From: an uncultured Thermoleophilia bacterium
Lineage (GTDB): Bacteria; Actinomycetota; Thermoleophilia; Miltoncostaeales; Miltoncostaeaceae
Direction of reading: 5' to 3'
Assembly (NCBI GenBank): GCA_938017905.1
Contig: CALIKX010000001.1
Span: forward strand, 1 to 64,000
Length of the DNA stretch: 64,000 nt
The notes below the pieces were generated by a model. It was not told the origin of the DNA, did not search any database, and was given only the letters and a program-made list of their open reading frames with translations. This document shows, piece after piece, positions 33,039-47,950 of this stretch. The first letter of the stretch is position 1. Every line of letters begins with the position of its first letter. The position numbers and the translations under genes were made by a program.

Positions 33039-36000
33039 TTGAGCACGCCCACCGCCCATCGCACCCGGGAGAGGGAGTTCTTCCCGATCGCCGGCACCAG
33101 GGGAACCAAGGATGACGCGCCGCGCATCCCGGACGTCCCCAACCTGATCGCCATCCAGCGCGCCAGCTTCGACCAGTTCCTCGCCGAGGGACTGCGCGAG
33201 ACCGTGGATGACATCTCGCCGATCCAGGACTTCACCGGCACGCTCATGGTGGAGTTCGGGCCCTACACGATCGGGGGCTGGGAGCCCGGGATGCCGTTCG
33301 ACGAGATCATGCCGAACAACCCCATCAAGGAGTGCCGCGAGAAGGACCTGACCTACGCGGCACCGCTGACGATGGAGGTCTCCTTCGTCAACAAGGAGAC
33401 TGGCGAGATCCGCCGCCAGAAGGTGTTCATGGGCGACCTCCCGCTCATGACGGACTGGGGCACGTTCATCATCAACGGCACCGAACGCGTCATCGTGACG
33501 CAGCTGGTGCGCTCCCCTGGCGCCTACCTGATGGAGCCGAAGGACCGCGAGAAGCAGGTCTTCATCGCGAATCTCATGCCCGCCCGCGGCTCGTGGGTGG
33601 AGCTCGAGATCGACAAGAAGGGCGTGGTCAACGTCCGCATCGACCGCAAGCGCAAGCTGCCGGTCACCACCCTGCTCTTCGCGGTGGGGTACACGCGGGA
33701 CGACGTGCGCAACCTGTTCCCGCACCCGCTCGACAAGAAGCGCGTGAACCCCTTCATCGAGGCCACCCTCGAGAAGGACCCCACCGAGGGCGCCGCCGCG
33801 TCCGGTAACGCGAAGTCGCTGCAGGAGCTGGGCGCGATCGTGGCCGAGATGCAGGAGATCGCCAAGGACATCGACACCGTGCCGGGTGACGACCGTGCGC
33901 GCATCGAGTCCGAGCTGGAGCGCCTCGAGAAGCGCGTGGACCTGCGGTCGGGCGACCTGATGCAGAACGCCCTGATCGAGGTGTTCAAGAAGCAGCGCCC
34001 GGGCGAGCCCCCGACCGAGGTGAACTCGCTGAACCTCGTGCGCGGCCTGTTCTTCGACCCCAAGCGCTATGACCTGACGAAGGTGGGCCGCTACAAGCTG
34101 GACGCCCGCCTCGCTGCCGATGGCACCACCGACACCCGCACGCTCGCGAACCCGCGCTTTACCGGGTCGCGCACCGGCATGCGGGATGACCTCGTGGAGC
34201 TGATCAGGCGCCTGATCGACCTGCCGATCCGCTACGGCATCGATGAGGAGTCGAAGGACTTCGCCGCCGACGGCATCCTGCTGCCGCGCGACGAGATGGT
34301 GCACGAGCTCGATGAGTACGAGCACTTCGGCAACCGTCGCCTGCGCACCGTGGGCGAGCTCATCCAGGAGGCCTTCCGCATCGGGCTGTACCGGATGGAG
34401 CGCGTGGTGCGTGAGCGGATGAGCACCGAGGACCCGGACACCATCACCCCGCAGACCATCATCAACATCCGTCCCGTGGTCGCGGCGCTGAAGGAGTTCT
34501 TCGGCTCGTCACAGCTGTCGCAGTTCATGGACCAGACCAACTCGCTCGCGGGGCTCACGCACCGCCGCCGCCTGTCGGCGCTGGGCGCCGGAGGGCTTAC
34601 CCGCGAGCGCGCGCCCATCGAGGTGCGCGATGTGCACCCCACGCACTACGGACGCATGTGTCCCATCGAGACCCCGGAGGGCCCGAACATCGGCCTGATC
34701 GGCTCGCTGTCGGCGCACGCAACGGTGAACGAGTTCGGCTTCATCCAGACGCCGTACCGCGTGGTGAAGAGCGGCAAGCTGCAGAAGGACGGCACCGGCG
34801 ACTGGGAGATCGTCTGGCTCGACGCCACCCAGGAGGAGAACCGGATCATCGCCCAGGCGAGTGCCGAGGTGGACCGCAACGGCAAGCTGCTCGAGGACGA
34901 GGTGCTCTGCCGGCGCAACGGCCAGCCCGTGCTGGTCACCGCCAAGGACGTCGAGTACATGGACGTGTCACCGGACCAGATCGTGTCGGTGGCCACCGCG
35001 CTGATCCCGTTCCTCGAGCACAACGACGCCAACCGCGCCCTGATGGGCGCCAACATGCAGCGGCAGGCCGTGCCGCTCATGGTGAGCGAGGCGCCGCTGG
35101 TGGGCACCGGCATGGAGCACCGCGCCGCCGTTGACACCGGTGACGTGGTCGTGGCCCGCCGCGCGGGCACGGTGTCCGCCGTCGATGCCACGCGCATCAT
35201 CGTGGAGGCACGCGGCGGCGAGCACGACTCCTACGAGCTCGAGAAGTTCGTCCGCAGCAACCAGGGCACGATCATCCACCAGAAGCCCATCGTCGGGATG
35301 GGCGAGAAGGTGGAGGCAGGCCAGGTGCTGGCCGACGGCTCGTCCACCGACCAGGGCGAGCTGGCGCTGGGCAAGAACATGCTCGTCGCCTTCATGTCCT
35401 GGGAGGGCTACAACTTCGAGGACGCCATCATCGTGTCGCAGCGCCTCGTGAAGGATGACGTCCTGTCCTCGATCCACATCGAGGAGTACGAGATCGACGC
35501 CCGCACCACCAAGCTGGGCGCCGAGGAGATCACCCGCGACATCCCCAACCGCTCGGAGGAGTCGCTGGCCGACCTCGACGAGCGCGGTGTGGTGCGCATC
35601 GGCGCCGAGGTGTCGTCGGGCGACCTGCTGGTGGGCAAGGTGACGCCGAAGGGCGAGACCGAGCTGACCGCGGAGGAGAAGCTGATCCGCGCCATCTTCA
35701 AGGAGAAGGCCGGCGAGGTGCGCGACACCTCGCTGAAGGTTCCCCACGGCGAGGGCGGCAAGGTCATCGACGTGAAGACGTTCAACCGCGAGGCCGGCGA
35801 TGACCTGCCCGCGGGCGTGAACGAGCTGGTGCGTGTGTACGTGGCCAAGCGGCGCAAGATCGCCGAGGGCGACAAGCTCGCCGGCCGCCACGGCAACAAG
35901 GGCGTCATCTCCAAGATCGTTCCCGATGAGGACATGCCGTTCCTCGAGGACGGGACGCCGATCGACATGATCCTGAACCCGCTCGGCGTGCCGAGCCGCA

Positions 36001-36829
36001 TGAACATCGGCCAGATCCTCGAGACCCACCTCGGATGGGCCGCGGCCACCGGGTGGCAGAAGGAGGACTCCGGTTCCACGAAGCGCACGTTCGTGGCGAC
36101 GCCGGTGTTCAACGGCGCGAGCCCCGAGGACGTGGACCGCGTGCTGGCCGAGTGGTCCGCCGCGCATGCCGACGAGCCCATCGACCTGCGGGTGCGCCCC
36201 GACGAGATCGACGGGCGCAGGGTGAGCGGCAAGTTCCGCCTGTTCAACGGTCGCACGGGCGAGCCGTATGACGGCCGCGTGACCGTGGGCTACATGTACA
36301 TGCTGAAGCTTCTGCACCTCGTGGACGACAAGATCCACGCGCGCTCCACGGGGCCGTACTCGCTCGTCACCCAGCAGCCGCTGGGCGGCAAGGCACAGTT
36401 CGGTGGCCAGCGCTTCGGCGAGATGGAGGTGTGGGCACTCGAGGCCTACGGAGCCGCCTACACGCTGCAGGAGATGCTCACCATCAAGAGCGATGACACC
36501 GTCGGCCGCGTGAAGGCCTACGAGGCGATCGTGAAGGGCGAGAACATCCAGGAGCCCTCGATCCCCGAGAGCTTCAAGGTGCTGCTGAAGGAGATGCAGA
36601 GCCTCGCCCTGGACGTGCGCATCGAGGGCGGTGCCGGCGCCGATACCGCCGCACGCGAGGACGACGAGCTCCTGCGCGCGGCCGAGGAGCTGGGCATCGA
36701 CCTGTCCGGGGCCCCGCTGCCGATCGAGGAGGAACTCGAGCGGGAGGCCGAGGAGGCCCGGGAGGCGGAGAAGGTGGCGGCCGGAGCGGGTGACGGAGGC
36801 GACGACCAGGGCGACGCGGAGGACGGCAA

Positions 36830-36833
<4 letters not shown>
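33039..36833 (+). CDS. rpoB: DNA-directed RNA polymerase beta subunit
   Basis: This 1264-residue protein is the catalytic-side subunit of RNA polymerase. The TTG at 33039 is the start because AGGAGG lies 9 nt upstream and upstream in-frame sequence is Arg/His-rich and unconserved. The rifampicin region is at about residue 487-515 ([20 protein letters not shown], then [14 protein letters not shown]). Asp, His and Ser at the main resistance positions are wild type. Later motifs [17 protein letters not shown] and GNKGVISKI are normal. It ends with an acidic tail rich in Glu/Asp. The stop overlaps the rpoC start as GTGA. Confidence 0.98.
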
Positions 36834-41392
<4,559 letters not shown>

Positions 41393-41407
41393 TCGCAGCG
41401 CGCGCCC

Positions 41408-41447
41408 GCAGGACGCCACCCCGGCCTATGCCCGGGTGGCGTCCTGC
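41408..41447. terminator. Bidirectional terminator after rpoC
   Basis: A perfect 14-bp stem (GCAGGACGCCACCC with GGGTGGCGTCCTGC) encloses a 12-nt loop and is followed by TT. The loop contains the stop codon of the convergent membrane-protein gene (41426-41428). Confidence 0.8.
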
Positions 41448-42205
41448 TTGGGCCGCTGCCAGAACCACATGGGGAGGCGCCGGTCCTCCGGGTACCGCGC
41501 CTCCGCGCGCGACGTCTTGTCCGGTCCGTACAGGCGCCGGGCCCACAGCGAGTTGGGGCGGGCGAGCCGTACCGCACCGATGAATGCAAGCGGCCAGAAG
41601 AGAAGGCCGATGGCCGCGAAGATCCACTTCCCCTTCAGGAAGGACGTGACCGCGAAGCCGGCCGAGAGCAGGTGCCAGATGCCGAGCACCCAGCTTCCGG
41701 TGATGTTGGCGTCGGCCCAGACATCCGCCCAGAACGGGATTCCAAGGGCAATGAGTCCCAGCACCACCGCGAGGACGATCACGGCATCCACCGACCGTCG
41801 TCCCTCGTGCGACCAGTAGACGTCGCGGAGCGTGAGCCACAGGGCGAACTCGTCCAGAGTGAGCGCCGCACCGATGCCGAAGAGCGTCGGCACGATGAGC
41901 GAGGCGGGGCCGTCCGGCTGCCAGTCGATGGCGATGCCGATGACGCCGCTGATGAGGAGCAGGAAGATGCCCGGGACGAGGTGGTGGATGTGCGTGCTTC
42001 CCACCGACACATCACCGAACGGCCCCTTGCCCGCCTTGATGAGGTGGGTGATGGTGCGCGTGATGAGGAACGTCGCGAGGAACGCGATCAGCGTCATCTG
42101 CACGGTGCCGACGCCGGTCTGCCGGATGCGCTCCTGGAATGCGTCCGCCACCGGGAACGCCTCGGCCCACACGCTGGCCAGGGGGAGGAGGGGAGTGCCC
42201 ATCAT
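41426..42205 (-). CDS. Conserved polytopic membrane protein
   Basis: This 259-residue protein has about six transmembrane helices (for example LIAFLATFLITRTITHLI, GIFLLLISGVIGIAI and AVIVLAVVLGLIALGI). A short conserved motif SVGSTHIHHLVPG, rich in His, lies between the first helices and could bind a metal. I recognise a conserved actinobacterial type but no function. The ATG follows a TAGGCT box by 7 nt. The last codons form one arm of the rpoC terminator. It is followed on the same strand by a murein endopeptidase-like gene upstream of it. Confidence 0.7.
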   Translation of the reverse strand: MMGTPLLPLASVWAEAFPVADAFQERIRQTGVGTVQMTLIAFLATFLITRTITHLIKAGKGPFGDVSVGSTHIHHLVPGIFLLLISGVIGIAIDWQPDGPASLIVPTLFGIGAALTLDEFALWLTLRDVYWSHEGRRSVDAVIVLAVVLGLIALGIPFWADVWADANITGSWVLGIWHLLSAGFAVTSFLKGKWIFAAIGLLFWPLAFIGAVRLARPNSLWARRLYGPDKTSRAEARYPEDRRLPMWFWQRPKQDATRA

Positions 42206-42212
42206 CGGGATG

Positions 42213-42218
42213 AGCCTA
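42213..42218 (-). promoter_or_regulatory. Leaderless -10 box (TAGGCT)
   Basis: TAGGCT is followed by 7 nt and the ATG at 42205. Confidence 0.55.
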
Positions 42219-42231
42219 GCGGCCTGCGCCC

Positions 42232-43005
42232 CTAGCCCGGGAAGCGCACATGCAGGTGGTCATCATGGTTCGGCCACCTCACCACCACGCCCGCCGGGCC
42301 ACGCAGGTCCAGTGAGTGCCCGATCAGGATGAGCGATGCACCGCGTGCGACCAGGCGGTCCACCACGGCCTGCGTCAGCGCCCGGTCGTAGTTCGACGGG
42401 TTCGCAGGGCCACGTGCGCGGTCGCGGCGCGGAAGGCGGATGTCCACGTCCAGGCCGTTCTGGTGCGACGCGTGCCCATCGATGCGGCCGCCGTCGGGGC
42501 GCGAGAGGTCGCCGATGCCGAGGGGCCCGGCGCCCGGGCGCGTCCGCGACCACCACTCGCCGAGGTCCACCATCTCCCGCACCAGGCGGGCGGTGCCCCA
42601 TCGGGTAGCGAGCCCGCCGGGCTCGCGCTGGGTACGCGGGTCATAGGTGTAGTACCCGGCGCCGGATGCGGGCAGGCGCACGCCGTTGCTCAGGCGACCT
42701 CCATTGGGAGAGCCCCCGGGCTCGCTCTCCCGCCAGTCGATGATGGCCCCGCCACCTTCGCCCGTCACGCGCACGGTGCCGGGCACGAGCACCGGCTCGC
42801 GCGGCACGGTCATGGTGACGGGAGTGGCCACCACGCCACCGGCCTCCGGCTCGTCACCGGGCAGGGCGGCAGCCAGGGGCACCGAGCATGCGAGCAGCCC
42901 CAGCAGGCCGAGCCACGCCGCGCGCCCGCGCGCGCCGTGGCGTGCCTCGCGGCGGTGCCCGCAGGCGATGCAGGGGCAGGGGGCGTTGAGCAGGCGTCGT
43001 GGCAT
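42232..43005 (-). CDS. MepA-like murein endopeptidase, secreted
   Basis: This 257-residue protein has an N-terminal hydrophobic segment (AWLGLLGLLACSVPLAAALP, about residues 30-49) after a basic, Cys-containing stretch. The C-terminal domain matches the LAS-fold penicillin-insensitive murein endopeptidases. Its landmarks are LSNGVRLP, YYTYDPRTQ, the metal motif GHASHQNGLDVDIR (His and Asp ligands) and HDDHLHVRFPG (His ligands). These cut peptide cross-links in peptidoglycan. The CxxC-like N-terminus (CPCIACGH) is unusual before a signal peptide, so the true start may be later. A TAGCGT box lies 9 nt before the ATG. Confidence 0.8.
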   Translation of the reverse strand: MPRRLLNAPCPCIACGHRREARHGARGRAAWLGLLGLLACSVPLAAALPGDEPEAGGVVATPVTMTVPREPVLVPGTVRVTGEGGGAIIDWRESEPGGSPNGGRLSNGVRLPASGAGYYTYDPRTQREPGGLATRWGTARLVREMVDLGEWWSRTRPGAGPLGIGDLSRPDGGRIDGHASHQNGLDVDIRLPRRDRARGPANPSNYDRALTQAVVDRLVARGASLILIGHSLDLRGPAGVVVRWPNHDDHLHVRFPG

Positions 43006-43110
43006 GGGCGCGGCACGCTAGGCGGCACGCGGTGAGGGGTGGGAAATGCCCGTTTCGGGGTTGCGGCGTCGACGCGTGCGTGCGGTCTCCTTCCCCCGGC
43101 CGGACTGTCC

Positions 43111-43116
43111 TACGAT
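43111..43116 (+). promoter_or_regulatory. Leaderless -10 box (TACGAT)
   Basis: TACGAT is followed by 7 nt and the GTG at 43124, immediately followed by an ATG at 43127. Confidence 0.6.
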
Positions 43117-43123
43117 CGGACGC

Positions 43124-43885
43124 GTGATGTCGCGACTTGCCCGCCCGGTGGTGCTGGTGCCCCTCGTCGTGGTGCTCGTGCTGATCGGCGTGGGTGCATG
43201 GTGGTGGACCCGCGCGGGGTCGAGCACGGGCGTGTCGGCCGAGCAGGCATCGCGCGAGTACGGGGGCCCTCCGGCGCGGGCCGTGGCCGGCGCCCCGCGG
43301 GGCGGCACATGGACCTACCGCGCCCGCGGCGATGAGACGGTGGGCCTCGGCCCGATCGGGCTGGACCGCCCGCTGCCGGCCGAGGCGCAGGTGGTCGTCC
43401 GGTCCGCGCCCGGCGGGTACTGGCGCACGCTGGTACTGAGCGAGGAGCATGTGGAGGCGTCGCGGTTCCGCGTGCGCACGCGCGGGGCCTTCCTGGAGGA
43501 GCGCATCACCACGGTGACGGTGGCGGGCGTGGGCCGCGATGATCGCCAGGTGCTGGTGCCGCCCCCGCTCGCCTGGCCGCGGCGTATTGCGGTGGGGGAC
43601 ACCTGGCGGGAGCGGTACATGATGGACGAGGTGCGCGTGGACACCCGCGTGCGGGTGCTCCGGCGCACGTCCGTCGAGGTGGCGGGGCGGTGGATCCCCG
43701 TTCTGCTGGTGGATCGCCGCGGGGTGGTGAGCGGGCCGCTCGAGGGCGTCCGCGACGACCGCATGTGGTGGTCGCCGTCCATGCAGATGCCGGTGCGGTG
43801 GGTGGTCCGGACGAATCTCGATGGCTTCGCATCCATCCGCACCGATGTCGACCTGGTGATGACCGGCGTGGAGCCCACGGCATGA
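43124..43885 (+). CDS. Membrane-anchored extracytoplasmic protein
   Basis: This 253-residue protein has one N-terminal transmembrane helix (VVLVPLVVVLVLIGVGAWWW) and a ~220-residue extracytoplasmic region rich in beta strands (RVRVLRRTSVEVAGRWIPVL). I do not recognise a family. The GTG at 43124 follows a TACGAT box by 7 nt; the adjacent ATG is an equally possible start two bases later in register. The stop overlaps the start of the EcfT gene as ATGA, so it may act with that transporter component, for example as a substrate-handling partner. That is inference. Confidence 0.65.
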   Translation: MMSRLARPVVLVPLVVVLVLIGVGAWWWTRAGSSTGVSAEQASREYGGPPARAVAGAPRGGTWTYRARGDETVGLGPIGLDRPLPAEAQVVVRSAPGGYWRTLVLSEEHVEASRFRVRTRGAFLEERITTVTVAGVGRDDRQVLVPPPLAWPRRIAVGDTWRERYMMDEVRVDTRVRVLRRTSVEVAGRWIPVLLVDRRGVVSGPLEGVRDDRMWWSPSMQMPVRWVVRTNLDGFASIRTDVDLVMTGVEPTA

Positions 43886-44778
43886 GTGGTCCCGTCGCGG
43901 GCGACCGCGCGCCGCTGCCGGTGCTGCTGCTGGTCATCGCCGCGGGCGTGCTCGCGTTCATCACGGACCAGCCGCTGGTGCTCGGGGCGCTCGCGGCGGG
44001 CGCACTGGTACTGCTGCGCCTCGCCCCGGGCAGCCCGGGGCGCCTGGTGCTGGTGGGCGCCCTGGCGTCTGCCGTGGCCGTGCTGGTGCTCACGCCCCTG
44101 GTGACCGACCAGGGGGACCTCGTGCTGTTCCACCTCCCGGTGCCGCCGCCGCTCAGCGGCGACATCACCGCCGAGGCGCTCGCGGCAGGTGCCGCCGCTG
44201 CGGCGCGGGTGCTCGCCACCATCGCCCTGGTCGCGGCGCTCTTCGCGTGGGCCGACCCCGATCGCATGCTGGCCGGGTTGTCACGGGTTGCGCCGCGCTC
44301 GGCCCTGGCGTCCGCGCTGGCCGCCCGCCTGGTGCCGACGATGCGCCGGGACGCCCGTGCGATTTCCGAGACCGCCCGGCTGCGGGGCGTTGCCCTGACG
44401 AGCGGCCCGCGCATCCGTCGTGCCCGTGCCGCGGCGCCGCTCGCACTGCCCCTCGTCGGATCCGCCCTCGAGCGCGGCCTGGACGTGGCCGAGGCGATGG
44501 CTGCGCGGGGCTACGGCGAGGGCCCGCGCACGCGGCTGCCCGAGCGCCCGGCTGATCCCGGTGAGCGCGCTGCGCTGGTGATCGGGGTCGTGCTGTCGGT
44601 CGTCGTCGCGTGGGCCATCGCGGCCGGCATCACCGGCTTCACGTTCTATCCCGCTCTCGGACCCATCATGACCCCCGGTGCCGTGGGGCTCGCCGCCGCG
44701 GCGTTCCTCGCCCTTGCGCTGGCCGCGCTGGCGCTCGCGCGCGGCCGGACCGATGTTGGCCCGCCCGATTCCCCGTGA
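43882..44778 (+). CDS. Energy-coupling factor transporter transmembrane protein (EcfT/CbiQ)
   Basis: This 298-residue protein has the EcfT topology: N-terminal helices, a long cytoplasmic coupling region with two Arg-Gly motifs ([10 protein letters not shown] and [12 protein letters not shown]), and C-terminal helices ([20 protein letters not shown]). EcfT links the vitamin-binding S component to the EcfA ATPases. Neither an S component nor an ATPase gene is adjacent, so it is an orphan here. The ATG overlaps the stop of the upstream gene (ATGA). The rpsL promoter begins at its stop codon. Confidence 0.8.
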   Translation: MSGPVAGDRAPLPVLLLVIAAGVLAFITDQPLVLGALAAGALVLLRLAPGSPGRLVLVGALASAVAVLVLTPLVTDQGDLVLFHLPVPPPLSGDITAEALAAGAAAAARVLATIALVAALFAWADPDRMLAGLSRVAPRSALASALAARLVPTMRRDARAISETARLRGVALTSGPRIRRARAAAPLALPLVGSALERGLDVAEAMAARGYGEGPRTRLPERPADPGERAALVIGVVLSVVVAWAIAAGITGFTFYPALGPIMTPGAVGLAAAAFLALALAALALARGRTDVGPPDSP

Positions 44779-44784
44779 TACGGT
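44779..44784 (+). promoter_or_regulatory. Extended -10 promoter of rpsL-rpsG
   Basis: TACGGT is preceded by TGA, which gives TGnTACGGT; the TGA is the stop codon of the EcfT gene. The leader contains a TCGCCC/GGGCGA hairpin (44795-44810) and an AAGAGG site. Confidence 0.5.
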
Positions 44785-44845
44785 CCCGGACCGCTCGCCC
44801 GCGAGGGCGATCCGCTATTTCACGCTCATCACCCGGAAGAGGCTC

Positions 44846-45217
44846 GTGCCGACGATCAACCAGATGGTCCGAAAGGGCCGCAAGCCCAAGCCGACCAAGA
44901 ACGCCACGCCCGCGCTGCGTGGCGCTCCGCAGAAGCGCGGGGTCTGCACGAGGGTCTACACCACCACCCCGAAGAAGCCGAACTCGGCGCTGCGCAAGGT
45001 CGCGCGTGTGCGGCTGACCAACGGGATGGAGGTCACGAGCTACATCCCCGGCGAGGGCCACAACCTGCAGGAGCACTCCGTCGTGCTGGTTCGTGGTGGC
45101 CGCGTGAAGGACCTGCCGGGTGTCCGGTACAAGGTCATCCGCGCCGCCCTCGACACCGCCGGCGTGTCCGACCGCAAGCAGGCGCGTTCCAAGTACGGCG
45201 CCAAGACCCCGAAGTAG
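44846..45217 (+). CDS. rpsL: 30S ribosomal protein S12
   Basis: This 123-residue protein lies at the decoding centre. It has [25 protein letters not shown] (wild type at the streptomycin-resistance lysine) and [12 protein letters not shown]. The GTG at 44846 follows AAGAGG by about 4 nt; the ATC and AGG codons upstream are not conserved. It is followed by rpsG after 4 nt. Confidence 0.96.
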   Translation: MPTINQMVRKGRKPKPTKNATPALRGAPQKRGVCTRVYTTTPKKPNSALRKVARVRLTNGMEVTSYIPGEGHNLQEHSVVLVRGGRVKDLPGVRYKVIRAALDTAGVSDRKQARSKYGAKTPK

Positions 45218-45221
45218 GCAC

Positions 45222-45692
45222 ATGCCCCGCCGCGCAGCAATCACCCGTCGTCCGCTCACCCCGGACCCCGTCTACGACAACGTCGTCGTGACGCAGCTCA
45301 TCAACAAGGTCCTCCTCGACGGCAAGAAGTCAGTCGCCGAGCGCACCGTGTACGACGCCCTCGAGCGCATCCGCGATCGCACGGGCCGCGACCCGGTGCA
45401 GGTGATGGAGGAGGCCATCCGCAACGTCACGCCCGTGCTCGAGGTGAAGAGTCGACGCGTGGGTGGCGCCACCTACCAGGTGCCGATCGAGGTGCCCGCC
45501 CGCCGCGGCCGCACCCTCGCCATCCGGTGGATCGTCCTGTTCTCGCGCCAGCGTCGCGAGAAGCAGATGAGCGAGCGCATCGCGAACGAGCTGCTGGACG
45601 CACTCGGCTCGCAGGGCGGCGCCTTCAAGCGCAAGGACGACCTCTACCGCATGGCCCAGGCCAACAAGGCCTTCGCCCACTACCGCTGGTAG
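45222..45692 (+). CDS. rpsG: 30S ribosomal protein S7
   Basis: This 156-residue protein of normal length nucleates assembly of the 30S head. It has [34 protein letters not shown] and the C-terminal [11 protein letters not shown]. An intrinsic terminator with a TTTT tract lies 8 bp after the stop, so fusA may be transcribed mainly from its own signals. Confidence 0.97.
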   Translation: MPRRAAITRRPLTPDPVYDNVVVTQLINKVLLDGKKSVAERTVYDALERIRDRTGRDPVQVMEEAIRNVTPVLEVKSRRVGGATYQVPIEVPARRGRTLAIRWIVLFSRQRREKQMSERIANELLDALGSQGGAFKRKDDLYRMAQANKAFAHYRW

Positions 45693-45700
45693 CCCCGTTC

Positions 45701-45719
45701 CCCGCCCGGTCCGGGCGGG
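45701..45719 (+). terminator. Intrinsic terminator after rpsG
   Basis: CCCGCCC and GGGCGGG form a 7-bp stem around GGTCC and are followed by TTTTCGG. It lies between rpsG and fusA, so read-through would set fusA level from the rpsL promoter. Confidence 0.7.
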
Positions 45720-45796
45720 TTTTCGGCTTGCATTCAGGAGAGACGCCACGGGAGCGAGTGCACCCGTGCCACACCGCGACGGACAGGTGAGATTCA

Positions 45797-47887
45797 GTGG
45801 CTGAGAAGACGGTCCCGCTCAAGGACACCCGCAACATCGGGATCATGGCCCACATCGATGCGGGCAAGACGACCACGACCGAGCGCATCCTCTACTACAC
45901 CGGCCGCACGCACCGGATCGGCGAGGTGCACGAGGGCGCTGCCACGATGGACTGGATGGAGCAGGAGCAGGAGCGGGGCATCACCATCACCTCCGCCGCC
46001 ACCACCTGCTTCTGGCGCGACCACCGCATCAACATCATCGACACCCCCGGCCACGTGGACTTCACGGTGGAGGTGGAGCGCTCGTTGCGCGTGCTCGACG
46101 GCGCCGTTGCCGTGTTCGATTCGGTGGCCGGCGTGGAGCCGCAGTCGGAGACCGTGTGGCGCCAGGCCGATCGCTACCGCGTGCCGCGCATCGCCTACGT
46201 GAACAAGATGGACCGCATCGGCGCCGACTTCGACGCGGCCGTGCAGACGATGATCGACCGCCTCGGCGCCCGGGCCGTGCCGATCCAGCTGCCCATCGGC
46301 GCCGAGGCCGAGTTCGCGGGCATCATCGACCTGGTCGAGATGAACGCCACCACCTACAAGGACGATCTCGGCACCGAGGTTGAGGTCGGTGCGATCCCGG
46401 ACGACATGGCCACCGATGCCGAGGTCGCCCGCGAGCAGCTGATCGAGGCCCTCGCCGACAGCGATGATGCCCTGGCCGAGGCCTACCTCGAGGGCAACGA
46501 GATCACGCCGGACCTGATGAAGGCCGCCATCCGCACCGCGGTGCTGGCCATCGACATGACGCCGGTGCTCTGCGGGTCATCGTTCAAGAACAAGGGAGTG
46601 CAGCCGCTTCTCGACGCCGTCGTCGACTTCATGCCCTCGCCTCTCGACGTGCCCCCCGCCATGGGCATCGATGACCGCGGCGAGGAGGTGGAGCGTCCGG
46701 CCGACCCCGCCGCGCCGTTCTCCGCCCTGGCCTTCAAGGTGATGAGCGACCCGTACGTGGGCCGCCTCACCTTCATGCGCGTCTACTCCGGCTCGATCAG
46801 CGCCGGTGCCGGTGCCATCAACGCCACGAAGAACGAGCGCAAGGAGCGCTTCGGCCGCCTGCTGATGATGCACGCGAACCACCGCGAGGAGGTCGACTCG
46901 GCCTCGGCCGGTGACATCGTGGCCGCCGTGGGCCTGAAGAGCACCACGACGGGCGACACCCTGTGTGACCCGGGCGACCCGGTGATCCTCGAGGAGATGA
47001 CCTTCCCCGACCCGGTCATCCGCCTGGCCATCGAGCCGAAGACCAAGGCGGACCAGGAGAAGCTATCCACCGCGCTGCAGCGCCTGCAGGACGAGGACCC
47101 GACCTTCCGCGTGCGCACCGACGAGGAGACCGGCCAGACGGTCATCGCCGGCATGGGTGAGCTGCACCTGGAGATCATCGTCGACCGCCTCATGCGCGAG
47201 TTCAGCGTGGACGCGAACGTGGGTGCGCCGCAGGTGGCGTACCGCGAGACCATCCGCAAGCGGGTCGAGAAGATCGAGGGACGCTTCGTCCGCCAGTCCG
47301 GTGGCCGCGGCCAGTACGGCCACGTCTACATCTCGGTCGAGCCGAACGAGCCCGGCAAGGGGTATGAGTTCGAGAACAAGACCGTGGGTGGCTCGATTCC
47401 CAAGGAGTACATCCCGGCCGTCGACGAGGGCATCAAGGAGGCCCTCGAGGGCGGCGTGGTCGCGGGCTACCCGATGGTGGACGTGAAGGTGGAGCTGATC
47501 GACGGCTCGTACCACGACGTGGACTCCAACGAGGGCGCGTTCAAGATCGCCGGCTCTATGGCCATCCGCGAGGCTGCGAAGCGCGCCAGCCCGTGCCTGC
47601 TCGAGCCGCTCATGGCCGTGGAGGTCGTGTGCCCCACCGAGTTCATGGGCACGGTGGTGGGCGACCTGAATGGCCGCCGCGGCCGCATCAGCGGCATGGA
47701 GGAGAAGGGCACCACCGGCACCATCCAGGCCCAGGTGCCGTTGTCCGAGATGTTCGGCTACGCCACCTCGGTGCGCTCGGCCACGCAGGGCCGCGCCACC
47801 TTCACCATGCAGTTCGACCACTACGCCGAGGTCCCGAACTCCATCTCGGAGGAGATCAAGGCCAAGGTGGGCGCTGCGAGCGACTGA
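45797..47887 (+). CDS. fusA: Elongation factor G
   Basis: This 696-residue translocase has the GTPase motifs [28 protein letters not shown] and NKMDR in domain I. Domain IV has [10 protein letters not shown]-like [12 protein letters not shown], and domain V ends with the usual [15 protein letters not shown]. The GTG start is preceded by AGGTGAG about 7 nt upstream. A hairpin (CACGGG/CCCGTG) lies in its leader at about 45748-45769. It is separated from tuf by an opposite-strand gene. Confidence 0.97.
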   Translation: MAEKTVPLKDTRNIGIMAHIDAGKTTTTERILYYTGRTHRIGEVHEGAATMDWMEQEQERGITITSAATTCFWRDHRINIIDTPGHVDFTVEVERSLRVLDGAVAVFDSVAGVEPQSETVWRQADRYRVPRIAYVNKMDRIGADFDAAVQTMIDRLGARAVPIQLPIGAEAEFAGIIDLVEMNATTYKDDLGTEVEVGAIPDDMATDAEVAREQLIEALADSDDALAEAYLEGNEITPDLMKAAIRTAVLAIDMTPVLCGSSFKNKGVQPLLDAVVDFMPSPLDVPPAMGIDDRGEEVERPADPAAPFSALAFKVMSDPYVGRLTFMRVYSGSISAGAGAINATKNERKERFGRLLMMHANHREEVDSASAGDIVAAVGLKSTTTGDTLCDPGDPVILEEMTFPDPVIRLAIEPKTKADQEKLSTALQRLQDEDPTFRVRTDEETGQTVIAGMGELHLEIIVDRLMREFSVDANVGAPQVAYRETIRKRVEKIEGRFVRQSGGRGQYGHVYISVEPNEPGKGYEFENKTVGGSIPKEYIPAVDEGIKEALEGGVVAGYPMVDVKVELIDGSYHDVDSNEGAFKIAGSMAIREAAKRASPCLLEPLMAVEVVCPTEFMGTVVGDLNGRRGRISGMEEKGTTGTIQAQVPLSEMFGYATSVRSATQGRATFTMQFDHYAEVPNSISEEIKAKVGAASD

Positions 47888-47913
47888 CGCCCGCTGCGTC
47901 ACCGTGATGTCCC

Positions 47914-47937
47914 GGGGGCCGCATTCGTGCGGCCCCC
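47914..47937 (+). terminator. Terminator after fusA
   Basis: A 9-bp stem (GGGGGCCGC with GCGGCCCCC) around ATTCGT is followed by GTCGTT. It ends fusA before the convergent oxidoreductase gene. Confidence 0.65.
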
Positions 47938-47950
47938 GTCGTTCGGGTTC

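Noticed and set aside
34497-34590. Rifampicin-resistance change in rpoB (DQTN instead of DQNN)
   Set aside because: The Asp, His and Ser positions that matter most are wild type; Thr here is more likely lineage variation than resistance.
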